Positions 1 to 4,504 of a stretch of 6,125 nucleotides of DNA are shown one piece after another. Numbering within the stretch: the first letter of the stretch is position 1; every line of letters begins with the position of its first letter. A program made the position numbers and the translations under genes. The DNA comes from Flavobacteriales bacterium UBA5422 (GTDB lineage: Bacteria > Bacteroidota > Bacteroidia > Flavobacteriales_D > Crocinitomicaceae), in assembly GCA_002409405.1 (NCBI GenBank), contig DHNG01000007.1:28224-34348 (forward strand). The letters run 5' to 3'. The notes under the pieces were generated by a model. That model made no database searches, had not been told where the DNA came from, and saw only the letters and a list, made by a program, of their open reading frames with translations.

Positions 1-258
1 TGACAAGGTGAAGGACATCAAAACAGAAGGAGAAAGCTGTGTTCCGAAGAAATCAACAACTACATTCACTCCTTCCGGAACTTCTTCCAACTTCAAACCA
101 TGTTCCCTGTTGTAATTTTTTAAAAATTCATTCGTTGTAACAGTATCATAAAAAATAGGAAATATTGCGGAGGAAATCACCAGGTTGTAAACTGAATTTG
201 CCCAATCGTAGAAAATCCAGCCCCGGATCGTCTTTTTATTTCCTTTTTCTAATGTCAT
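1..258 (-). CDS. UMF1-family MFS transporter, N-terminal fragment (cut by window edge)
   Basis: Translating the minus strand from the ATG at 258 gives 86 residues that stay open to base 1. Residues 13-32 (start GWIFYDWANSVYNLVISS) and the following AIFPIFY match the first transmembrane region of the UMF1/Atg22-like branch of the major facilitator superfamily, whose hallmark is a G-W-x-F-Y-D-W-A-N-S motif. A hydrophilic stretch follows (about residues 41-65, rich in E, K and N), and a second hydrophobic segment begins near residue 75 before the window ends. The full family protein is usually 400-plus residues with about 12 membrane segments, so most of it lies outside the window. These are inner-membrane transporters whose bacterial substrates are mostly unknown. 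The start codon overlaps the stop of the upstream dehydrogenase gene (ATGA, bases 258-255), which fixes the start and suggests translational coupling. The family call is firm from the motif; no substrate is claimed. Confidence 0.87.
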   Translation of the reverse strand, partial: MTLEKGNKKTIRGWIFYDWANSVYNLVISSAIFPIFYDTVTTNEFLKNYNREHGLKLEEVPEGVNVVVDFFGTQLSPSVLMSFTLS

Positions 259-1484
259 ACGATATCTAATTCGTTAGCATAATCACTTAAATATTCAAAT
301 CCGGGCATCAATCTTCCCTGTAAATCTGTTTCGGATCCCCGCTCAATAATCTTGTCAGGATCTTCTCTGAACAACGGAGGAAATACATTTTTGATCAACT
401 CATTCCCAAAATCCTCCGAAGCATCTTTTGGTAATTCACACGGTAAGTTGTCAATCGCCATTACAGCAATTGCTCCCGGATTCATAAAATCCGTTTCCTT
501 TTCTGAGATCGGATCATAACCATACACCGGATCAGCAATTTTGCTGGAACGAATGGTACAGGCAATAGGCCCTGCAATATCACATGAAATATCCGCCACT
601 ACTTTTAGCTTCAGATCTTTCTTTTTCAAACATTCTTTCGTCAGCAAAAATGGTGATTTATTACTCCAGAAATGGCATGGGATGTACATCAATGTATCCT
701 TCTCAATGAACCGTTCCAATACCGCAGTATATTTTTCAGGATAGGCATAAAATTCCCCTTTGTCAAATTCACTTCCATCTTTTGGTTCGTAGTAATCTTC
801 AATGTCCAGATGTGTAAAAATCGGAGCGTCAAATGCTTCGTTCAGAAATTCGGAAGGCGCCACTTCTTTAATCGGAAGTAAATCAATCACTTCCCGAGCA
901 CCGTTTCCTACCCTGCCCCATCCGGTCAAAACAACACGGGCGTCTGCAGGCAGGATAACTTTGCTCAGTTCTCCTTCCATTTCCTTTCGGTTTGCACATT
1001 GATTGGCAGGTTTCAGTTCATAGGTTCCCAACTTCAGTCCAAGTGTTCTGAAGCCGTTATAACATCCTACAATACCGGCATATCTTCCAAATCCGATGAT
1101 GCGTTTATCAAATTTATCTTTCAACACTTCGTAATCGATGAGTTGAATTTTATTATCCAGAATGGTCCTCAGCAATTTCTGATTGTACGGTTGTTTTTTG
1201 ATCGTGTGGGAAAAGAACATAAATTTCTTTCCCGGGATCAGATCCTCCAGATTGACTTCCTTCACGCCAATAATAATATCGCACGAAGTCAAGTCTTCAT
1301 TGATCTCAATCCCTTCCGCCTCATACTCTTCGTCTTTAAAGCAACGAATAGCGCTTGGCTGAACAACAATCTTCACTTCGGGGTACTGCGCTTCGACTGT
1401 TCTGCATTGTCTGGGTGTCAACGGAACGCGATGATCGTTCGGTATCTTCCCTTCTCTGATGATTCCTAATCTAACCTGTTTCAT
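255..1484 (-). CDS. NAD(P)-dependent oxidoreductase, saccharopine dehydrogenase (Lys1)/alanine dehydrogenase-like
   Basis: This 409-residue protein has the two-domain plan of the alanine dehydrogenase/transhydrogenase N-terminal superfamily and looks closest to NAD+-dependent, lysine-forming saccharopine dehydrogenase (fungal Lys1). The N-terminal domain shows HRVPLTP (18-24), GVKE with Lys75, FSHTIKKQ with His93 and Gln98, and RIIGFGRYAGIVG (128-140). From memory, these line up with the Lys1 segments that carry catalytic Lys77 and His96. A Rossmann glycine motif, TGWGRVG (187-193), marks the nucleotide-binding domain, and DISCDIAGP (298-306) resembles the conserved DxSxD segment of Lys1. No signal peptide is visible, so it should be cytoplasmic. 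The ATG at 1484 is 36 bp after the phosphatase stop with no promoter between, so it probably belongs to the DAHP synthase operon. The fold and cofactor class are well supported. The substrate is open: saccharopine, alanine or another amino or oxo acid are all possible, and bacterial members of this branch are poorly characterised. Confidence 0.85.
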   Translation of the reverse strand: MKQVRLGIIREGKIPNDHRVPLTPRQCRTVEAQYPEVKIVVQPSAIRCFKDEEYEAEGIEINEDLTSCDIIIGVKEVNLEDLIPGKKFMFFSHTIKKQPYNQKLLRTILDNKIQLIDYEVLKDKFDKRIIGFGRYAGIVGCYNGFRTLGLKLGTYELKPANQCANRKEMEGELSKVILPADARVVLTGWGRVGNGAREVIDLLPIKEVAPSEFLNEAFDAPIFTHLDIEDYYEPKDGSEFDKGEFYAYPEKYTAVLERFIEKDTLMYIPCHFWSNKSPFLLTKECLKKKDLKLKVVADISCDIAGPIACTIRSSKIADPVYGYDPISEKETDFMNPGAIAVMAIDNLPCELPKDASEDFGNELIKNVFPPLFREDPDKIIERGSETDLQGRLMPGFEYLSDYANELDIV

Positions 1485-1520
1485 TTTCTAGCTCTTAGAT
1501 TACCTTTTCAGATAATCCGT

Positions 1521-2189
1521 TTAAATTTTAGGTAAATATGTGTCAATAAATTCCCGGACGCACCCTTTTCCGCCATCTGTATTCAAGACGATGTGCGCGT
1601 GTTGTTTCACTTCCTGAACAGCATCTCTCGGACATGCCGCAATCGCAACTGTTCTCATAACTTCCAGATCGTTGATGTCATCTCCGATCATAGCTACTTG
1701 TGAAACATCCAACTTGAGTTCTTCCAGCAATCTGTTGAGCACCGTTAATTTGTTTTCTCTTGTCACAACGCAATGTTGTATCCCTAATAGTTCAGCTCTT
1801 GCTTTTACTGTATTTGAAACAAATCCTGACGAAATAATGGCTAATTGAAAATTGTTTTTAGTAAGTTGGATGATTGCCATTCCGTCCTTTGTATTGAACT
1901 TTTTAAACTGGTCTCCGTTTTCTGTAAAGTACATGCCTCCATCGGTCATTACTCCGTCAACATCCAGTACCAGTAGTTTAATGTTATTTAATTTATGTTG
2001 TAAATGTGCCAGAGGAAATAAGGGTTTGAACAACAATGCATACAAATCTACATCGTATTCTTCTGCAATTGCACGTAAATCAAAGATCGATAGCTCCTGC
2101 GGATTTTCCACTCCAAGATCAGAGAGAAATTCCACATAATCAATTCCGAATTTCGAACAAAGTCCCTTTATATTTCCTTCTAAAAACAT
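1521..2189 (-). CDS. KdsC-like HAD-family phosphatase with extra N-terminal domain
   Basis: This 222-residue protein has a C-terminal HAD core of the KdsC (3-deoxy-D-manno-octulosonate 8-phosphate phosphatase) type. Motif I is DVDGVMTDG, with nucleophile Asp76 and acid/base Asp78. FNTKDGMAI (98-106) follows. Motif II is Ser120 in IISSG, where KdsC usually has IITG. Lys147 is the likely motif III lysine, motif IV is GDDINDLEVM (Asp170, Asp171, Asp174), and GGKGCVREF (206-214) is the typical KdsC C-terminal segment. KdsC proteins are usually about 170-190 residues. Here about 68 extra residues precede the core; of these, residues 33-53 (ELSIFDLRAIAEEYDVDLYA, then L) resemble the last helices of an XRE/Cro-type HTH. 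The extension is not a start-site artefact: the next in-frame ATG is Met81, beyond the catalytic aspartates. The start lies 3 bp after the DAHP synthase stop (TAA AAA ATG), so the two are probably co-translated. The likely role is dephosphorylation of a 3-deoxy-ulosonic acid phosphate in the cytoplasm; the exact substrate is inferred only. Confidence 0.85.
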   Translation of the reverse strand: MFLEGNIKGLCSKFGIDYVEFLSDLGVENPQELSIFDLRAIAEEYDVDLYALLFKPLFPLAHLQHKLNNIKLLVLDVDGVMTDGGMYFTENGDQFKKFNTKDGMAIIQLTKNNFQLAIISSGFVSNTVKARAELLGIQHCVVTRENKLTVLNRLLEELKLDVSQVAMIGDDINDLEVMRTVAIAACPRDAVQEVKQHAHIVLNTDGGKGCVREFIDTYLPKI

Positions 2190-2192
2190 TTT

Positions 2193-3191
2193 TTAAACAA
2201 TTTTGTATCCGACAGCACCGGCAACGAGTTCAAGCTCCTTCTTCAACGCTGTAAATTCTTCGTAATTTAATTGCTGAGACGCATCTGATTTTGCCACTTT
2301 TGGATTCGGGTGTGCTTCGATCAACAATCCATCCACTCCCATTGCTGTACATGCCTTTGCAAGTGGAGCCACTCCGTAGGCATATCCCATTGCATGTGAC
2401 GGATCCAGAATTACCGGCAAATTCGTGTATTCCTGCAACCATGCAACGCCACATAGATCAAGAGTGAAACGAGTTTTCGTCTCAAACGTTCTGATGCCGC
2501 GCTCACACAATACAACATTGGGATTCCCTCCGGAAAGCACAAACTCAGATGCCTGTACAAACTCTTGTAAAGTTGTTCCAAAACCACGCTTGATCAACAC
2601 TGGTTTATCTGTTTTTGCACATGCTCTTAAAATCCCCTGGTCGTACATCGCTTTCGCTCCAACCTGGATAATATCCGTATATTCAATAATTTCATCAATA
2701 TGAGTCGCATCTCTGGCTTCTGTAATAACCGCCAGTCCATATTCCTCCCGCATTTTTGTCAGCAGTTTTAAACCTTCTAATCCCATTCCCTGAAAAGAGT
2801 ACGGACTAGTTCTGGGTTTATAGCAACCACCTCGCAATACAGATAAATTTAATGATGTTAGTAGTTCAGAAGCAGATCGAATCTGTTCTTCAGATTCTAC
2901 TGAGCACGGTCCTCCAATTAAAACAGTATGATTGGTCGTCCCTCCGATTGTTACATTTCCTAACTGAACGGTCCTTTTTTCTTTCTGATAAGTTGTTGAA
3001 GCCAACTGGATATCTGAATCAAAGGCCCAGAATTGTTCTACTTCCTTTTCTACAGAAGCAGGAACAGTTTTTGTCCCGGCTCCCGTTATCAGTACATCTT
3101 TTCCCTGATAGCGGATATGAAACGCCTTCAATTCAGTAGTTAATTCATTTATTCGCTGTGCATTAACACCAGCTTTTAAGTGTAAAATCAT
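2193..3191 (-). CDS. aroF: 3-deoxy-7-phosphoheptulonate (DAHP) synthase, type I-beta
   Basis: This enzyme condenses phosphoenolpyruvate and erythrose 4-phosphate to DAHP, the first committed step towards chorismate and aromatic amino acids. The 332-residue length and layout match the Thermotoga/Bacillus type I-beta family: an N-terminal ferredoxin-like regulatory domain (about 1-70) followed by a TIM barrel. Signature segments are GGPCSVES (93-100), LRGGCYKPRTSPYSFQG (119-135), KRGF (201-204), CERGIRTFE (229-237), DPSH (263-266) and EAHP (292-295). The four expected metal ligands, Cys96, His266, Glu292 and Asp303, are all present and sit at a constant offset of 6 from the Thermotoga enzyme as I recall it. 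KPRT (125-128) rules out a KDO-8-phosphate synthase more readily than fold alone would. In the ferredoxin-like domain the usual RTVIGxxGD stretch is replaced by KDVLITGAG, so feedback control may differ from the Thermotoga model. No chorismate mutase domain is fused. The gene is first in an apparent operon and has a promoter just upstream. Confidence 0.95.
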   Translation of the reverse strand: MILHLKAGVNAQRINELTTELKAFHIRYQGKDVLITGAGTKTVPASVEKEVEQFWAFDSDIQLASTTYQKEKRTVQLGNVTIGGTTNHTVLIGGPCSVESEEQIRSASELLTSLNLSVLRGGCYKPRTSPYSFQGMGLEGLKLLTKMREEYGLAVITEARDATHIDEIIEYTDIIQVGAKAMYDQGILRACAKTDKPVLIKRGFGTTLQEFVQASEFVLSGGNPNVVLCERGIRTFETKTRFTLDLCGVAWLQEYTNLPVILDPSHAMGYAYGVAPLAKACTAMGVDGLLIEAHPNPKVAKSDASQQLNYEEFTALKKELELVAGAVGYKIV

Positions 3192-3213
3192 GCTCTTTTT
3201 TTAATGAGACCCA

Positions 3214-3245
3214 CAAATGTACGAAATCCTTAGAGTATTTACAAT
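3214..3245 (-). promoter_or_regulatory. Putative Bacteroidota promoter for the DAHP synthase operon
   Basis: On the minus strand, bases 3221-3214 read TACATTTG, a perfect match to the Bacteroidota -7 consensus TAnnTTTG. Twenty bases further upstream, 3245-3242 read ATTG, a three-of-four match to the -33 TTTG element. Spacing near 19-20 is what is expected for the housekeeping sigma factor of this phylum. Transcription would begin only about 15-20 bases before the ATG at 3191, giving a short leader. No similar box was seen in the gaps further down the operon, so this probably drives the DAHP synthase, phosphatase, dehydrogenase and transporter genes together. The call rests on motif match only. 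Confidence 0.6.
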
Positions 3246-3248
3246 TCC

Positions 3249-3262
3249 TCTTCTTAAGAAGA
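3249..3262. repeat. 14-bp perfect palindrome, possible operator
   Basis: Bases 3249-3262 read TCTTCTTAAGAAGA, a perfect 14-bp palindrome with no spacer. It sits 3 bp upstream of the putative -33 element of the DAHP synthase promoter, where an activator or repressor dimer could bind. Neither strand has a T-run directly after it in the right sense, and a gapless palindrome makes a poor hairpin, so a terminator is unlikely. It is AT-rich and could occur by chance; regulatory function is inferred from position. Confidence 0.4.
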
Positions 3263-3285
3263 AAAAACTTTATCAGCAATTGATT

Positions 3286-3298
3286 ATCTGATTCAGAT
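3286..3298. repeat. 13-bp inverted repeat in the intergenic region
   Basis: Bases 3286-3298 read ATCTGATTCAGAT, two perfect 6-bp arms around a single central T. It lies about 40 bases upstream of the -33 element of the DAHP synthase promoter. The arms differ from those of the palindrome at 3249-3262, so the two do not look like copies of one binding site. It may be a protein-binding site or chance in AT-rich DNA. Confidence 0.25.
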
Positions 3299-3323
3299 TT
3301 GATGCAAAAGCCATTAAAATACA

Positions 3324-3365
3324 ATTTCATTAACGAACAAACCGTTTTTTTCGTGTGAATGAAAT
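3324..3365 (-). terminator. Weak candidate terminator or 3' stem-loop after the epimerase-CBS gene
   Basis: ATTTCATT at 3324-3331 and AATGAAAT at 3358-3365 are perfect 8-bp inverted arms. Inside them, ACGAA (3333-3337) can pair with TTCGT (3350-3354), giving an interrupted stem-loop that starts 12 bases after the stop codon of the upstream gene on the minus strand. The stem is AT-rich and is followed on the minus strand by TGTATTTTAATG, only a short T-run, so intrinsic termination would be inefficient at best. It could instead be a 3'-end protecting hairpin. Confidence 0.3.
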
Positions 3366-3377
3366 GAAATATGTCTG

Positions 3378-4382
3378 TTAAAGCTCCGCTTTGATCAGGT
3401 TGGCAAAATTAACAATCCCCAACGCCTTTCCAGCAGCATCAACAACAGGAAGATACGATACCGTAAACGGACTGTTTTTAACCGTCCGGAGCATTTCAAC
3501 AACAGTGGCATTTCCGTTGATAGTAATCGGTCCTGCGTTAATCATTTCAACAGGTTCTACCTGATTCAGATCCGTCAAATTTTTCATCAGTGCTTTTCTG
3601 ACATCTGCATTTGAAATCAGGCCTTTAAATTGATTTTTTTCGTCCAAAACCAACGTAAAGCCAACGCTTCCCTGTTCAATGGATGTAAGAATATTTTTGA
3701 TCGTCAGTGCTGACAGGTATACAACCGGACATTCTTCCAGGGGCGTCATAAAATCCTCAACGATATATGAAGACTCTATTTTTCGTTTGGTCAAATTCAT
3801 CAATTGATGTCCTACACTTGGTCCTTTAAATAAATAAGATCCGCTGACGGAAGAAGTCACCCCCATGTTTCGAAGGATGAAGGAAACTTCACCATTTACA
3901 CCGCCATCAACGTGTATGGATTTGACTGGAAATTGTTTTCTGAATTTCCTGATTTTGTCAAAATTCGTTTTATCAAAAACACCGCCGCTTTGTCCCGGAA
4001 CCGTTGCCATGATCAGTATAAAATCAAAGTCCCGGTATTCTTCGAATACTTCTACCGAAGTAGGCGTAATTACTGCCAATCCTTTTTTCCCTGTTACAAC
4101 TTCCGGAATTACCAAGGGCTCTTTCAGATCTTCGTATTGAAACGTGATGTATTCTACCGGGTGCTGTTTCAACAGGTCATAATACCTGGAAGGAGTTGCT
4201 GTTATAATATGTAAATCGATTGGAAGATCACACCATTGGCGAATCTGTTCAATATCATTGAATACAGATACATCATCATTGCAATCTACGTGCAACATAT
4301 CAACCTGATGATTTACCAAATCTTCTATGACCTCTTTTAAGGAGCGGGATTTATCACTGTATATTGATGCGGATATTTTCAC
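3378..4382 (-). CDS. Ribulose-phosphate 3-epimerase-like barrel fused to a CBS-domain pair
   Basis: The first ~190 of 334 residues follow the ribulose-phosphate 3-epimerase fold. They include ISASIYS (3-9), LHVD (30-33), DLHII (56-60), EYITFQYE (77-84), MATVPGQSGGVF (125-136), HVDGGV (157-162) and SGSYLFKG (180-187). His31, Asp33, His58 and Asp159 match the four expected metal ligands, and Ser6 matches the conserved serine. Several active-site features differ: the usual VMDGHFVPN loop is replaced by CNDDVSVFND, ITFH becomes ITFQ (Gln82), and SVNPGFGGQ becomes ATVPGQSGG. The second part holds two CBS repeats (about 207-265 and 276-334), a module that usually binds adenosine nucleotides and regulates its partner domain. 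Plain epimerases are about 210-230 residues without CBS. The start is GTG: an in-frame TAA lies four codons upstream, and the fold's first strand begins right at the start. It may epimerise or bind a pentose phosphate under nucleotide control; true epimerase activity is uncertain. Confidence 0.85.
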   Translation of the reverse strand: MKISASIYSDKSRSLKEVIEDLVNHQVDMLHVDCNDDVSVFNDIEQIRQWCDLPIDLHIITATPSRYYDLLKQHPVEYITFQYEDLKEPLVIPEVVTGKKGLAVITPTSVEVFEEYRDFDFILIMATVPGQSGGVFDKTNFDKIRKFRKQFPVKSIHVDGGVNGEVSFILRNMGVTSSVSGSYLFKGPSVGHQLMNLTKRKIESSYIVEDFMTPLEECPVVYLSALTIKNILTSIEQGSVGFTLVLDEKNQFKGLISNADVRKALMKNLTDLNQVEPVEMINAGPITINGNATVVEMLRTVKNSPFTVSYLPVVDAAGKALGIVNFANLIKAEL

Positions 4383-4402
4383 TTTTGGTACTTATAGATT
4401 TT

Positions 4403-4413
4403 CACAAATATAC
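4403..4413 (-). promoter_or_regulatory. Putative -7 promoter box for the epimerase-CBS gene
   Basis: On the minus strand, bases 4412-4405 read TATATTTG, matching the Bacteroidota -7 consensus TAnnTTTG. No TTTG was found at the usual -33 distance; the nearest, at 4449-4446, is too far upstream. The surrounding 11 bases (plus-strand CACAAATATAC) differ by one base from the DAHP synthase promoter's CACAAATGTAC at 3212-3222, and both begin 21 bases from the first base of their start codon. This parallel raises confidence despite the missing -33 element. Confidence 0.5.
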
Positions 4414-4440
4414 ATTTTAAAGCTGGTCATTCCGTCTTTC

Positions 4441-4483
4441 TAAAACAAAAAGAACCTCCCACATTCACGAGAGGTTCTTCTTT
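4441..4483 (-). terminator. Rho-independent terminator of the surface-protein gene
   Basis: In the minus-strand transcript, AAGAACCTC (bases 4479-4471) pairs perfectly with GAGGTTCTT (4458-4450) around a 12-base loop. The sequence that follows is T-rich (TTTTGTTTTA, complement of 4450-4441). Skipping one base at 4480 lets the stem continue into flanking A/T pairs. The hairpin begins 25 bases downstream of the stop at 4505 and lies between that gene and the promoter of the next one, which is the expected place. An A-run on the other side could allow some function on the plus strand, but no plus-strand gene ends here. Confidence 0.88.
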
Positions 4484-4504
4484 GTCTTTTCAGGCAGTTG
4501 TAAA

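Noticed and set aside
541..1469. Plus-strand open frames opposite the dehydrogenase gene, the longest 156 codons at 999-1469
   Set aside because: They lie antisense to a well-supported gene, have no recognisable domain or promoter, and their translations look like random antisense reading.
2230..2454. Minus-strand 74-codon frame inside the DAHP synthase gene
   Set aside because: It overlaps the conserved DPSH and EAHP regions of the true frame in another phase and shows no independent motif.
1852..3139. Plus-strand open frames of up to 95 codons opposite the phosphatase and DAHP synthase genes
   Set aside because: They are shadows of genes with intact catalytic motifs on the minus strand; no domain is recognisable in them.
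2193..3191. KDO-8-phosphate synthase (KdsA) as an alternative identity for the DAHP synthase, suggested by the KdsC-like neighbour
   Set aside because: The N-terminal ferredoxin-like domain, KPRTSPYSFQG and CERGIRTFE segments and overall length match type I-beta DAHP synthase.
3249..3270. Palindrome followed by an A-run as a possible intrinsic terminator
   Set aside because: There is no loop, and a T-run would have to follow in the direction of transcription; the minus-strand continuation GAGGAATTG is not a T-run, and no plus-strand gene ends here.
3865..4214. Plus-strand frames of 91 and 100 codons opposite the epimerase-CBS gene
   Set aside because: Antisense to a conserved barrel; no start signal or domain supports them.
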